From: Spirosoma linguale DSM 74
GTDB lineage: Bacteria > Bacteroidota > Bacteroidia > Cytophagales > Spirosomataceae
DNA: 64,000 bases
Reading direction: 5' to 3'
Assembly: GCA_000024525.1 (NCBI GenBank)
Contig: CP001771.1
Span: 82,937-146,936 of the forward strand
A program made the position numbers and the translations under genes. The notes below the pieces were generated by a model, which did not search any database, had not been told where the DNA came from, and saw nothing but the letters and a program-made list of their open reading frames with translations. The stretch's first letter is position 1, and each line of letters starts with the position of its first letter. Positions 51,905 to 61,817 of the stretch are shown here, piece after piece.

Positions 51905-52390
51905 CTATTTTTGGTCCATGCGAACCAGTATCCGCTTCATCTGGGCAATTTCCCGCTCCTGCGCCGTGATAATCGATTGGGCCAATTCTTTCACTTCAGG
52001 GTCTTTCAACTCCGCCCGTTTGCTGACCAGGATGGCAATCGAATGATGGGGAATCATCGACTGCATAAACCGCTGATCGTTGATTAATACCTGATTCCGA
52101 ATGCAGAACAAAGCTGTGGCAAATACCAGCACGCTACCGCCGATAATGAGCTGATTCATGCGTCGATCCGTGTACATGGCCCGCATAAAGCCGAGCATAA
52201 TAAGGGCCATGGCCGAGATCATCAGGAAGGTCACATAAAGCCGGTTTGTGCTTAAATAAAAATGGTCAGCCTGTTCCAGATTGGCGTAGGTCAGGGCATT
52301 CATGACGACGAACGAGACACCTAGCATGAGAAAAAAGCGGCCGTAATGACCGGACTGCATGGGGGCTTTAGCGGTTGCTGGCATGTTCAT
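51905..52390 (-). CDS. DUF305-type membrane protein
   Basis: A 161-residue protein. Three membrane helices lie in the first 100 residues (e.g. LYVTFLMISAMALIMLGFM). After them comes the DUF305 core, FMQSMIPHHSIAILVSKRAE and LAQSIITAQEREIAQMK. The HH pair with Met residues is the family motif and suggests metal binding, often copper. It is downstream of the sensor kinase gene by about 50 bp on the same strand, so it may be one of the kinase targets. Biological role uncertain. Confidence 0.8.
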   Translation of the reverse strand: MNMPATAKAPMQSGHYGRFFLMLGVSFVVMNALTYANLEQADHFYLSTNRLYVTFLMISAMALIMLGFMRAMYTDRRMNQLIIGGSVLVFATALFCIRNQVLINDQRFMQSMIPHHSIAILVSKRAELKDPEVKELAQSIITAQEREIAQMKRILVRMDQK

Positions 52391-52441
52391 AAGGTTGTCA
52401 GTTTAAACAGATGAATTGAATTAAATCGGTCCTCGTTTGAA

Positions 52442-53740
52442 TTAGATTATAGAGTCAGCGGCACTGTGACTTGGCTGTAGCCCCAGCTCAAATCGGTGTA
52501 TGGATTGGTCTGCGTTGAACTGGTAGCGAAGAGGAAGCCCGTATCGGTCGGCAATCTGTTTGACAATCGCCAGGCCTAGCCCCGTCGCATCGGGGAGGGC
52601 GGGATTCTTAACGAAACGGTCAAAGAGCTGGCTGGCCGGAAAGGGCAGCGGATCCCCCGTGTTCTCAATGCAAAGCATTGTGCGGGACACCGTACAGGTC
52701 AGCATGCCCCCTGGCTGGTTATGCCGGATCGCATTTTTCAACAGATTCCCCACCAGTACGTCCGCCAACTGCGGATTCATCGAAAGGGTGGTATCCTGGG
52801 CCGTCAAATGACGGAACGTCAGTTGTTTGTGGACAATAAAATCCGCGTACCAGTCGAGTAATCGAGCGGTCAACGCCCCTATATCGACGGGACACACCTC
52901 GGCATACTGCATATTTTCAATTTTAGTGAGCAGCAATAGCGCCCGGTTAATATGGGACAGTCGATTGACGGCACTGGCAGCTTTCTGCACGTGATCCAGC
53001 GCGTCATCGGGCAAGTCATCCGTTTGCGAAAGCACTTCCAGTTCAGCCGACATGATGGCCAGGGGCGTCTGCATTTCGTGAGAGGCATTTTCAGTGAATT
53101 GTTTCTGGGAAGTGTACACCTGCTGGTTGCGGGTCAATAGAGTGGTCAGGGACTGATGCAACTCCCGAAATTCATCGATCTCAGTAGTCGACCAGCTGGG
53201 CGCCTGGTCACTTTCGAGCCGGAAGTTGCGTATCCGCCGTAAGGCATCCGTGAAAGGTTGCCAAAGTGACCGGGTAATCCGCCGGTTAATCAGTCCCAGT
53301 CCTAGTAAGAGTAGCAGGAGTAGGCCCGTTTGCAAACCGGTAATGGTTAGCATAAAATCCTCCTCTTCAACCAGCGACTGACGAATAAAGAGTTGATAAA
53401 CTTCTTCCCCGGCTTTCAGGCAGGTGACTAATTCCCGATGGGGTTCGAGTTCCTGGAGTAAGGGTAAATAGTAGTCCTTATCATGAAAGTAGTCTGAACC
53501 AGGACAACTGGCTACCCGTAACAACCGGATGTTGGGGTCCGTTGAGGGTAGATACTGTAGAGTAGAAGCCGGCCGTTTAACTACCAACTGTTGAATCTCC
53601 TGCTTGCGGGCCAATAAGGCTTCATCGACATCGACAATCACCAACCACTGAATGATTCCGTAAAAAACGGGGACGCTCAGGGCCAGCACGCCCAAAGCCA
53701 GTCCCGCGTAGTACCGGTAGGTCAGGGCTAATAGTTTCAT
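52442..53740 (-). CDS. Two-component sensor histidine kinase
   Basis: ATG 53740 gives 432 residues and overlaps the regulator stop by 4 bp. A first membrane helix (about 11-33), a periplasmic domain of about 95 residues, and a second helix (131-151) are followed by a HAMP-like stretch, the HisKA box with His221 (NASHEMQTPLA), and a HATPase part (VGNLLKNAIRHNQPGG, then DATGLGLAIVKQIADRYG). The periplasmic domain holds two Cys (79 and 107) and charged segments but no known sensor fold. It phosphorylates the regulator encoded directly upstream. Confidence 0.92.
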   Translation of the reverse strand: MKLLALTYRYYAGLALGVLALSVPVFYGIIQWLVIVDVDEALLARKQEIQQLVVKRPASTLQYLPSTDPNIRLLRVASCPGSDYFHDKDYYLPLLQELEPHRELVTCLKAGEEVYQLFIRQSLVEEEDFMLTITGLQTGLLLLLLLGLGLINRRITRSLWQPFTDALRRIRNFRLESDQAPSWSTTEIDEFRELHQSLTTLLTRNQQVYTSQKQFTENASHEMQTPLAIMSAELEVLSQTDDLPDDALDHVQKAASAVNRLSHINRALLLLTKIENMQYAEVCPVDIGALTARLLDWYADFIVHKQLTFRHLTAQDTTLSMNPQLADVLVGNLLKNAIRHNQPGGMLTCTVSRTMLCIENTGDPLPFPASQLFDRFVKNPALPDATGLGLAIVKQIADRYGLPLRYQFNADQSIHRFELGLQPSHSAADSII

Positions 53741-54417
53741 GTATCCAGCGTAAATAAGTAGCCTGCCCCGTAACGGGTCTTGATGTAATCCGGGCAACCA
53801 GCGGCCAGCAATTTCTTTCGTAAGTTCTTGACGTGCTGGTAGATAAAATCGTGTGAGTCGGCTAATTCCATCGAATCACCCCAGACGTGCTCGGCGATAG
53901 CCGCCTTCGATAATAGCCGGTTTTTATTACTGATCAAGTATAGTAATAGATCATATTGCTTACCCGTCATTTCAACGGGTTGCCCCTGAATCTGCACCTG
54001 CTGGGGTTGGGGATCAATCGTCAGCGCACCGAAGGTAATGATCTGACTGCCCGCAAATAAGCGTCGTCGCAGCACAGATTTCAGCCGGGAGTTCAACTCC
54101 GATAGGTGAAAGGGCTTAGTCAGGTAATCGTCAGCCCCCAGGTCCAGCCCCGTAATGCGGTCATCGAGCGCGTCCTTCGCCGATATAATGATGATGCCCG
54201 TCTGAGGCTGGAGCTGTTTGACCTCCCGGATAATGTCCAGTCCATTACCCCCCGGCAGCGTAATGTCAACCAGCAGACAATCATACTCGTAGTCGTTAGC
54301 CCGCCGGGAGCCCTGCAAAAAGGTATCGGCCGTGGTGACCCGGTACCCTTCCCGCTCCAGGTAGGTTCGAATGGTTTGTTGCAATACCGGTTCATCTTCA
54401 ATCAGCAGCAGTTTCAT
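53737..54417 (-). CDS. OmpR-family response regulator
   Basis: A 226-residue protein. The receiver domain has the phosphorylated Asp51 (CLLVDITLPGGNG), acidic residues Glu7-Asp8, and a late KPFHLSEL with the conserved Lys. The C-terminal winged helix (about 130-225) has LTGKQYDLLLYL-like MTGKQYDLLLYLISNKNRLL and ends RYGAGYLFTLDT. It comes first in a two-gene operon with the kinase. Signal and targets are unknown; the neighbouring DUF305, EamA and aquaporin genes are possible targets. Confidence 0.93.
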   Translation of the reverse strand: MKLLLIEDEPVLQQTIRTYLEREGYRVTTADTFLQGSRRANDYEYDCLLVDITLPGGNGLDIIREVKQLQPQTGIIIISAKDALDDRITGLDLGADDYLTKPFHLSELNSRLKSVLRRRLFAGSQIITFGALTIDPQPQQVQIQGQPVEMTGKQYDLLLYLISNKNRLLSKAAIAEHVWGDSMELADSHDFIYQHVKNLRKKLLAAGCPDYIKTRYGAGYLFTLDT

Positions 54418-54592
54418 CGCCTTATTTTTTCAGACTAGTCTAAAGGTAAGGCCCAATTCTGATGCAATCCTGAATCGGCCGTTTGACTAGATAAACACGT
54501 GATATTGCTAGGTCAGTTAGCCACGGCGACTAATGGGGGCAATCTGGTTGCCCATTTTCGCAATACCATCGGGTATACATTTCAAAACCAGT

Positions 54593-54600
54593 TATCTTTG
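54593..54600 (+). promoter_or_regulatory. Predicted -7 box for the aquaporin gene
   Basis: TATCTTTG fits the Bacteroidota TAnnTTTG box exactly and lies 71 bp before the ATG at 54672. CGGGTATACA occurs on both sides (54570-54579 and 54656-54665) and may be a direct-repeat operator. Confidence 0.5.
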
Positions 54601-54671
54601 TTTAACGGCCTTTCCGAAAGATAGCAATACATCTTCATAGAATCTGTCCGGTTGCCGGGTATACAACCTGA

Positions 54672-55448
54672 ATGAAGCCAGAAGAGTGGAAAGCGGTAAT
54701 CGCGGAAGGAATTGGTACGGCCTTGCTGGTTTTCGGAGGCATATCGTTTGTCATTATTGACTTCGGACCTGGAAGTATTGTAGCCAGTTACGTGCCTGAC
54801 GCGATGGTGCGTCGGTTTGTTACCGGCTTTTTGTTTGGCAGCGTTGGGTGCCTGATCACGTTGTCGCCCCTGGGACGTATCAGCGGGGCGCATCTGAATC
54901 CAGCAGTCACTATCGCTTTTTTTGGACGAGGTTTACTGCCATGGCGGGCGTTGTTTGGCTATATTATTGCTCAACTAGCAGGCGCTACGCTCGGTGCGGG
55001 AGCGCTGGCGGTATGGGGATCGATGGGTGATAGTCTACGCGAAGGAATAACCGTACCGGGACATAACGTGGGGACGGCATTTGCGGGTGAAGCATTCGTT
55101 ACGTTTTGTCTGATCTGCGTGATTTTACTGTTCACCAGCCATGACCGACTGAAAGCCTATACCCCTTTCATGATACCACCATTGTTTTCGGTGCTGGTCG
55201 GTCTGGAAGCGCCCCTGTCCGGGTGCAGCGCCAACCCAGCCCGTAGTTTTGGCCCCGCCGTTTGGAGCGGTATCTGGACTGACCACTGGCTTTACTGGCT
55301 GGCCCCCGTAACGGGTACATTTGGCGCTCTGCTTGTATTTGCTCTTCCTGTGCTGCAATGGCTGCGAACGGATATTGCCAAATTGTATCATTTCCGGCAT
55401 GACGAAACGGGATTTTTGCGGGGGCAGGAGCAACCAGCCAGTATTTAA
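54672..55448 (+). CDS. Aquaporin/glycerol-facilitator family channel (MIP)
   Basis: A 258-residue channel with six membrane helices and two half-helices. Its NPA motifs are in SGAHLNPAVT (76-78) and SGCSANPARSFGP (188-190), the second followed by the filter Arg191. A Cys at 185 takes the place next to the filter in SGCSANPA. The extra N-terminal Trp and C-terminal tail of about 30 polar residues are unremarkable. It may pass water or small uncharged solutes. It stands alone between a divergent regulatory gene and a terminator. Confidence 0.92.
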   Translation: MKPEEWKAVIAEGIGTALLVFGGISFVIIDFGPGSIVASYVPDAMVRRFVTGFLFGSVGCLITLSPLGRISGAHLNPAVTIAFFGRGLLPWRALFGYIIAQLAGATLGAGALAVWGSMGDSLREGITVPGHNVGTAFAGEAFVTFCLICVILLFTSHDRLKAYTPFMIPPLFSVLVGLEAPLSGCSANPARSFGPAVWSGIWTDHWLYWLAPVTGTFGALLVFALPVLQWLRTDIAKLYHFRHDETGFLRGQEQPASI

Positions 55449-55479
55449 CGTAATAGGTAGTGCATAACTGACGAATTCG

Positions 55480-55525
55480 AAAGTTTCGCACAAAACCGAG
55501 TAATCGCATTTTTTTGCGAAGCTTT
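55480..55525 (+). terminator. Terminator after the aquaporin gene
   Basis: AAAGTTTCGCA (55480-55490) and TGCGAAGCTTT (55515-55525) pair with one mismatch, and the T tract runs on (GCTTTTTAGCC). It lies 32 bp after the aquaporin stop. Confidence 0.75.
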
Positions 55526-55606
55526 TTAGCCTTTTTGCCGTTCAGTAGAATTGGAATAACTATTAAAACATAAGCAGTTGATCGGTAAGGATTTGCGGTT
55601 AAAGTT

Positions 55607-55642
55607 GTTACCTCCTACGCCCGTTTCAGTGCAGGAGGTAAC
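55607..55642 (-). terminator. 10-bp hairpin at the 3' end of the fluoride operon
   Basis: GTTACCTCCT (55607-55616) and AGGAGGTAAC (55633-55642) form a perfect stem around a 16-nt loop, 53 bp beyond the last gene of the minus-strand operon. The T run after it is weak, so it may be a mRNA-end stabiliser instead. Confidence 0.5.
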
Positions 55643-55695
55643 GGTAAAAGCAGGGCGATCTCTTCGCCTGCTGCCAAGGTCTGACCAAGGATTCA

Positions 55696-56055
55696 TCAGG
55701 TCTGAATCGTTCGAATGAGCACGATCAACTGGCCTATATCCTGATCATTGTCTGCTGGGTGCTCATCGGTTGTAAACGCGCCGTACCCTGGCATCTGATC
55801 CGAACGGCTGTCCTGTAGATCGACCCAAAGCGACGAGCTTAACGCATTGAGTCGTTGAGACCAGGCAAGCCGACGAGCCGAAAGGCCATATTTGTGCACA
55901 AGCTGACCAATCAGGTCTCGAATGGCCTGAATCTGCTGGTTAAGCAACTTTTGCTGATCGGCCGAAAGGGCTGGTTCCAACTGATACGTTAGCCCGTTGG
56001 CTCCATTCGTTAAATCAGCCTGCAGCTCATTCAGCCGTAGTTCAATCACGTGCAA
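55696..56055 (-). CDS. Small helical protein at the end of the fluoride operon
   Basis: The frame gives 119 residues from a TTG; upstream to 56109 it is open without an ATG, so the true start is uncertain. The product is soluble and helical: ELRLNELQADLTNG, then QKLLNQQIQAIRDLIGQLV, then LSARRLAWSQRLNALSSSLW. I recognise no family. It lies 74 bp after enolase on the same strand and before the hairpin, so it may belong to the fluoride transcript. No link with fluoride can be read from the protein. Confidence 0.45.
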   Translation of the reverse strand: MHVIELRLNELQADLTNGANGLTYQLEPALSADQQKLLNQQIQAIRDLIGQLVHKYGLSARRLAWSQRLNALSSSLWVDLQDSRSDQMPGYGAFTTDEHPADNDQDIGQLIVLIRTIQT

Positions 56056-56129
56056 TACGGTCCCAGGCGACGCTGGTGGTTTGGGAATAAGTGAGTCGTT
56101 GTCATCTTGTTAACGAGTTTTGAATTCAA

Positions 56130-57437
<1,308 letters not shown>

Positions 57438-57453
57438 CTAGAGATTAAAACGC

Positions 57454-57897
57454 TTAGTCCTGCAGATGGGTCGGTACGACCAGCACCGGGACCTTACTGT
57501 GCCGCAGGACGTAATCGGTCATACTACCCTGCAACAGGTGAAGTAGTCCACTCCGGTCATGAGTGCCGATCACCAGCAAATCGGCACCTGCATCCTCAAC
57601 CGCAGCCAGGATCGTTTCCTCGGGTTTGCCCTCGGGCATCAGCGTCTGAACGGTCAGGCCCGAACCCGCGCTTTGTTTCAAGTTATCCAGGAGCGTTTGC
57701 CCGGCCGCCCGTTCGCGCTGACGAGCCTGGTCGGGAAACTCACCACCGTCGATGTTACCCATTTCCAGTACGGGGTCAATAACGTAGATCAACGTTACGT
57801 CGGCCCCGCAGGAACGGGCCAAATCAAAGCCAGCCTGCGTCGATTTTAGGGAGTACGGACTGGCATCAACCGCCATGAGTATGTTTTGAAAAGCCAT
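57454..57897 (-). CDS. Universal stress protein (UspA family)
   Basis: A 147-residue protein. The opening NILMAVDASPYSLKSTQAGF and the ending GTHDRSGLLHLLQGSMTDYVLRHSKVPVLVV are the family pattern; the latter includes the ATP-binding GxxG-x9-G(S/T) loop (GTHDRSG...LQGSMT). It is the third gene of the fluoride operon, between DUF190 and enolase genes. UspA genes are among those found under fluoride riboswitches. Its biochemical role in fluoride tolerance is unknown. Confidence 0.9.
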   Translation of the reverse strand: MAFQNILMAVDASPYSLKSTQAGFDLARSCGADVTLIYVIDPVLEMGNIDGGEFPDQARQRERAAGQTLLDNLKQSAGSGLTVQTLMPEGKPEETILAAVEDAGADLLVIGTHDRSGLLHLLQGSMTDYVLRHSKVPVLVVPTHLQD

Positions 57898-57908
57898 TGT
57901 CGTATGAA

Positions 57909-58304
57909 TTAAGAGTAGTCAGTGATTAATGAGGGAGTAGGTGTGTCGCGAAAAGACCAGTGTTCAGCAGCTTTATACACCATCGTTTTGTGTTGCAACA
58001 GCGCATACTGTTGCTGGCAGAAAGCTTCCAGGGCGTCCTTGTGGTCAATCAGCTCCACGTAAATATTCAAGCGGGGGTTACCCTGTTCGGGATGATCGTC
58101 CTGTAAAGCGCCCCGGTTGGTATAGCCATACTGCGAATGATGAATCGTCGCATGGAGAATTCCGGCCGCTTTAGCCCGGTGAATCAGCTCCCGGGCGAGC
58201 GGCTTGCCCAGCAGTCGTCCCAGCAAACCCGGTGCGGGTAACTTGTCGGTGGGTGTCAGGTAAATCCGTAATTTTCCCAGTTCCGATTTATGTAAGGTTG
58301 GCAT
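57909..58304 (-). CDS. DUF190 protein (PII-like)
   Basis: A 131-residue protein. LRIYLTPTDKLPAPGLLGRLL and RAKAAGILHATIHHSQYGYT match the DUF190 family, small alpha/beta proteins with a PII-like ferredoxin fold that bind nucleotides or ions. DUF190 genes are usually next to CrcB-type or CLC fluoride exporters and are thought to regulate them. Here it sits 12 bp after the CLC gene and 11 bp before uspA, fully consistent. Confidence 0.85.
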   Translation of the reverse strand: MPTLHKSELGKLRIYLTPTDKLPAPGLLGRLLGKPLARELIHRAKAAGILHATIHHSQYGYTNRGALQDDHPEQGNPRLNIYVELIDHKDALEAFCQQQYALLQHKTMVYKAAEHWSFRDTPTPSLITDYS

Positions 58305-58316
58305 TGCTTTGGTTGA

Positions 58317-59675
58317 TTAGTCGATCCGATTTCCGGTAAAGGCCCTCCGGCGTAACGTTTGAATGCGGCTCAAGGGAGCCTGGTGGACAATATCTCGGCC
58401 CGTTGATTTAGTCACGCCCAGCCGTTGGGCGGAATAGATGCTGGTATGGCCACTGAAGAAGTAGGCCACAAAGCAGGCAATCGCAAAAAAGATCAAATTG
58501 TCGGAGCCAAACAGCTCCAGGCCCATCAGCGTCGAGGCAAGCGGAGTATTAGAAGCCCCAGCGAAGATGGCGATGAAGCCCAGGGCTGCGAATAAATCGA
58601 CGGGCGCATTAAACCAACCAGCCAGCAGATTGCCTAGGCAGGCGCCGATGAAAAAGAGCGGGGTTACCTCGCCCCCTTTAAAGCCGCTGCTGAGGGTGAT
58701 GGCCGTAAACAACAGTTTCCAGAACCAACTCCAGGGAGTTATCCCACCTGAATGAAACGCATTGAGAATGGAAATGCCGTTAGGCTGCTGACTAACCACC
58801 CCCAATCCTAGATAGTCGCGGGTGCCTACCAGCCACACTAAACCAATTAATAAGACACCCCCAATAATAGGTCTGAGATACGTTGACGGCAAATACGTCT
58901 TATAGAGACGTTGCAGTCCGTGCGTCAGTTCCGAGAAGACCAGCGCTGCCAGGCCAAATAAAGCGCCAGCCAGGGCCACTTTAGTTAGTAGCCAGCCATT
59001 CGGCACCGAAAAGGTCGGGATGGCCGTATGCGAAAAGGCAACCTGATAATGGATGTGGTGAATGCCCCAGGCCGCGCAGGTAATGTCGCCAAGAATACTG
59101 GCCATCAGACAGGGAATCAGGGCCTGATACCGCAGCTTGCCAATGGTCAGCACCTCCAGGGCAAAGACAGCCCCAGCCAGGGGAGTGCCGAATATGGCGC
59201 CAAAACCAGCGGCAATCCCACTCATCAGTAGGATGCGCAAATCGGCTTCCGAGAGCCTGAGCTGTCGGCCCAGCACCCCAGCGATACTACCCCCCATCTG
59301 AACGGCGGTGCCTTCCCGACCGGCTGAGCCGCCAAAAAGGTGGGTCAACAGCGACGTTAGCAGCACCAGGGGAGCCATACGCCCGGGTACGCCCCCGCCC
59401 GGTTGATGAATTTCATCGATGAGTAGGTTGTTCCCCCGTTCCGCATTTTTACCGCCCTTCTGATAGAGCCATAGAATCAGAACGCCAATCAATGGCAGCC
59501 CGTAGAGTAGCCAACCATGTTGCCAGCGAAGCTGGGTAACTTCGTCGAGCGCCCACAAAAAGAAAGCGCTGGTCGTACCGCTAAGCAGGGCCACCGGCAA
59601 AATCAGCAGAAACCATTTTCCTAAAAATCGCAGGAGGCTGAGGTGATCCTGAACGTAGTGAAGGGTTGTTTTCAT
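58317..59675 (-). CDS. CLC-F-type fluoride/proton antiporter (EriC-F)
   Basis: From ATG 59675 this is 452 residues with about ten to twelve membrane helices. The selectivity loop reads [14 protein letters not shown] (GREGT at 119-123) instead of the chloride-type GSGIP region, and a later [18 protein letters not shown] loop replaces the GxFxP of chloride channels. Both are marks of the fluoride-selective CLC-F branch. Its operon partners and the fluoride riboswitch upstream support fluoride export in exchange for protons. The frame upstream to 59708 lies in the leader, so the shorter start is preferred. Confidence 0.92.
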   Translation of the reverse strand: MKTTLHYVQDHLSLLRFLGKWFLLILPVALLSGTTSAFFLWALDEVTQLRWQHGWLLYGLPLIGVLILWLYQKGGKNAERGNNLLIDEIHQPGGGVPGRMAPLVLLTSLLTHLFGGSAGREGTAVQMGGSIAGVLGRQLRLSEADLRILLMSGIAAGFGAIFGTPLAGAVFALEVLTIGKLRYQALIPCLMASILGDITCAAWGIHHIHYQVAFSHTAIPTFSVPNGWLLTKVALAGALFGLAALVFSELTHGLQRLYKTYLPSTYLRPIIGGVLLIGLVWLVGTRDYLGLGVVSQQPNGISILNAFHSGGITPWSWFWKLLFTAITLSSGFKGGEVTPLFFIGACLGNLLAGWFNAPVDLFAALGFIAIFAGASNTPLASTLMGLELFGSDNLIFFAIACFVAYFFSGHTSIYSAQRLGVTKSTGRDIVHQAPLSRIQTLRRRAFTGNRID

Positions 59676-59876
59676 TATTGATTCATGAGTTTTTGTCGAA
59701 CCAGGCAATAGCCAAGCGACTCAAGCCGTCAGAATGGGGTGAGATAGAATTAGGGGGATACAAGAAGGCCTGTCCGAAGCGGGGAACCGCGCGGAAAACT
59801 GAACAGCCGTGACGATGAGGGCCAGCCACAGGCAGACACATCAGCCGGCATAGAAAATGAATAGATTGGGGTGATG
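59676..59876 (-). other. Unusually long leader between riboswitch terminator and CLC-F gene
   Basis: About 200 nt of transcribed leader without an assigned gene. The minus strand has one open frame of 52 codons from an ATG about 60 nt into it (MCLPVAGPHRHGCS...) ending just before the CLC-F ATG. It is Cys/His/Pro-rich with no known family, and a role as leader peptide is speculative. Confidence 0.35.
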
Positions 59877-59970
59877 AAAAAGCTGAGCATACAAACGTCC
59901 TGTTTCGGGGAAACGAATACAGGAGTTATCAGCTTTTTGAGGGCGGTTCCAGGCGAACTCCATCACCTTT
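59877..59970 (-). promoter_or_regulatory. Fluoride riboswitch (crcB motif) with intrinsic terminator
   Basis: On the minus strand the aptamer begins at about 59967 with GGTGATGGAGTTCGCCTGG, followed by AACCGCC, an A-rich joint and GCTGATAACTCCTGT. This is the crcB-motif consensus: the GGNGAUGG...UUCGCC hairpin, an ACCGCC strand and the closing GCUGAU-ACUCC. TCAGCTTTTT (59929-59938, plus strand) at the aptamer 3' side is the exact complement of AAAAAGCTGA (59877-59886), whose minus-strand copy ends in a T run. Without fluoride these pair to form a terminator; fluoride binding would free transcription of the CLC-F operon. Confidence 0.9.
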
Positions 59971-60155
59971 GATAGGTCTATTACAATGGATGCGCCGAAA
60001 TAGTTTCTTAATGATTAAATACTGAACGACAAGTAAGTATTGGAGGTGGTCCGTTTCGTCCGGATTCTATTTAAGTCAACGTCTAAAAAAGTAGTTCGTT
60101 CCCTTTCGTACTAAACCCGCTATCATTGTACAAAATCATAGATATCCTTATCTGG

Positions 60156-60428
60156 TATGCACAATGGGTGACTATCGTTAAACGGTTTCTTTATCTGTTT
60201 CGCTGATTTTGTCAACAGATGCATCTGCTTGCTGACGATCTGCCAACGTTTGACTGTAAAAGGATTCTAGTTCAGATAGTCGGTCAAGTATAGCTATCGG
60301 TACTAAAGCGGCTACCCTCTTTTGTCCTTTTGTCAGCACGAAAGACTTATTTGCATAATAGGTCTGGTTAATGTATTCACCAACCTGCCGACGAAATTCG
60401 TTCATGGCTACATTTTCCATTGTGCATA
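60156..60428. repeat. 12-bp inverted repeats flanking the Phd-like gene
   Basis: TATGCACAATGG at 60156-60167 and its exact complement CCATTGTGCATA at 60417-60428 enclose the gene; the right copy includes its start codon. A third GTGCATA lies at about 60447. They may be Phd operators on both sides or the ends of a small mobile cassette. Confidence 0.5.
60178..60420 (-). CDS. Phd/YefM-type antitoxin-like protein without toxin
   Basis: An 80-residue protein. FRRQVGEYINQTYYANKSFVLTKGQKRVAAL, here in parts FRRQVGEYINQTYY and KSFVLTKGQKRVAALVPI, is the Phd/YefM fold that binds DNA and then a toxin through its C-terminal tail. No toxin ORF (Doc, YoeB, RelE or PIN) lies beside it on either side. It may be a solitary regulator or a leftover. 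The 12-bp inverted repeats TATGCACAATGG / CCATTGTGCATA flank it; one covers its start codon. Confidence 0.75.
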   Translation of the reverse strand: MENVAMNEFRRQVGEYINQTYYANKSFVLTKGQKRVAALVPIAILDRLSELESFYSQTLADRQQADASVDKISETDKETV

Positions 60429-60713
60429 GTTATGTTAATGCAAAAGTGCATAAAAAGTTTTTAAGCCCTTTATGTAATCAGCGATTAATTACATTAAAAT
60501 AAATTTATAGAAAAGTATTAAAAACTGATAACATATAATATTATTATACTTGTTATTTATTCAATTACAGTCATTTGTAAAATAAACTTAAATTCATTTT
60601 AGTATTGATAAGTAAATGTTATCGATAGTAAAGTACAAAATGAATGTTTAGCTGCTTTAATGTTTGTGTATCTTATGCGTAATTCGTAGGTTTGTTAACA
60701 TTGACTGTAATAT
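60429..60713. other. AT-rich intergenic region before the integrase
   Basis: About 285 bp, strongly AT-rich, with no credible ORF. The Phd-like gene and the integrase diverge from here, so promoters for both should lie inside. Composition marks a break from the GC-richer sulfur and fluoride regions. Confidence 0.5.
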
Positions 60714-61703
60714 ATGGATAAGCAAACTGTGTCCTTTTTGCCTATTACGCAAAACGATCCATTTTCGTTGGTCCCTTTGCCTCAGTTGAGTGGGGACCAG
60801 CAGAAGTATTTGCTGAAAGGGTTACAGGGAGCGGCTAATACCGAGCGAGCGTACCGAGCTGACCTAAATCATTATACTACCTGGTGCCAGCAGCAGGGGG
60901 TGGACGCTTTGCCCGCTACGTCGGCTGTGTTGGGAGAGTATGTCTCAGCCCTGGGTCCGAAGCGCAAGTGGGCAACTATCGCGCGTCGACTTTCGGCCGT
61001 GCGCAAATGGCATGAATTGCTTGACCTACCCAGCCCGGTTGATGATCGCTGGTTAAAGGCGACACTGAAAGGTATCCAGCGGGAACATGGTACCCATGCT
61101 GAGCAGGCACCTGCGTTTGGCGCTAATCAGTTGAAAGGTATTCTGCGTAAACTTGTCACCGATAGTAAGGGGGTACCCCGGTTTGGACCACTGCGTGATA
61201 AAGTCGTTTTGCTGCTGGGTTTTACGGGGGCCTTTCGCCGGTCGGAGCTGGTGGCGCTCAATGTCGAGCAACTTCATTTTGGTGAGGACGGTGTGGTGAT
61301 TACATACTACGGAAGTAAAACCAATCAGATAGGACAGCGAGAAGAAAAGGCCCTTTTTTATAGTCCCGATACTCAGATTTGTCCCGTGCGTACATTACAG
61401 AAATGGGTAGCTCTGCTGGAACGAACCAATGGCCCCTTATTAGTAAGAATACGAAAGGGCAACGAACTAACCGAGGAGCGTTTGACCGATCAGTCGATTG
61501 GAGCCATTGTTAAAAAGCATGTGGGTGACCGATTCTCAGCGCATTCGATGCGGGCCTCATTTGTGACAACGGCCAAGCTCAACGGGGCTGATGATTCAGA
61601 AATCATGCAACAGACCAAGCACAAAACCAGCGCCATGATCCGAAGGTATACCCGATTAGATTCGATCAAGCAGCATAACGCGGCTAAGAAGTTAGGCTGG
61701 TAA
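60714..61703 (+). CDS. Tyrosine recombinase/integrase
   Basis: A 329-residue protein with an N-terminal SAM-like core-binding domain (about 30-115, AANTERAYRADLNHYTTWCQ) and a catalytic domain. Active-site residues: Arg175 (GAFRRSELVAL), His277 and Arg280 (AHSMRASF), His303 (TKHKTS) and Tyr312 (RRYTR). All key residues are present, so it should be active. Such enzymes integrate or excise mobile DNA. The GHKL-nuclease gene follows 114 bp later in the same direction and is a likely cargo gene. No attachment site could be identified by eye. Confidence 0.93.
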   Translation: MDKQTVSFLPITQNDPFSLVPLPQLSGDQQKYLLKGLQGAANTERAYRADLNHYTTWCQQQGVDALPATSAVLGEYVSALGPKRKWATIARRLSAVRKWHELLDLPSPVDDRWLKATLKGIQREHGTHAEQAPAFGANQLKGILRKLVTDSKGVPRFGPLRDKVVLLLGFTGAFRRSELVALNVEQLHFGEDGVVITYYGSKTNQIGQREEKALFYSPDTQICPVRTLQKWVALLERTNGPLLVRIRKGNELTEERLTDQSIGAIVKKHVGDRFSAHSMRASFVTTAKLNGADDSEIMQQTKHKTSAMIRRYTRLDSIKQHNAAKKLGW

Positions 61704-61817
61704 AGCGAATTCCGAAAGCCATTACCAATGCTAAATGTTAAACGGCTTGTAATCCGTAAATCAACCGTCTAAATTGCCAACTAATGTAATTTTTTCAACT
61801 CTGCACCTTTTTTTCTA

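Noticed and set aside
60439..60713. AT-rich stretch considered as a replication origin.
   Set aside because: No iterons, no DnaA-box cluster and no Rep gene are visible.
61704..61800. ACGGCTTGTAATCCGT after the integrase resembles a tRNA-Thr anticodon stem-loop, suggesting an attachment site.
   Set aside because: No T-loop GTTC motif and no acceptor stem follow, and no second copy is visible; the likeness is too short to call.
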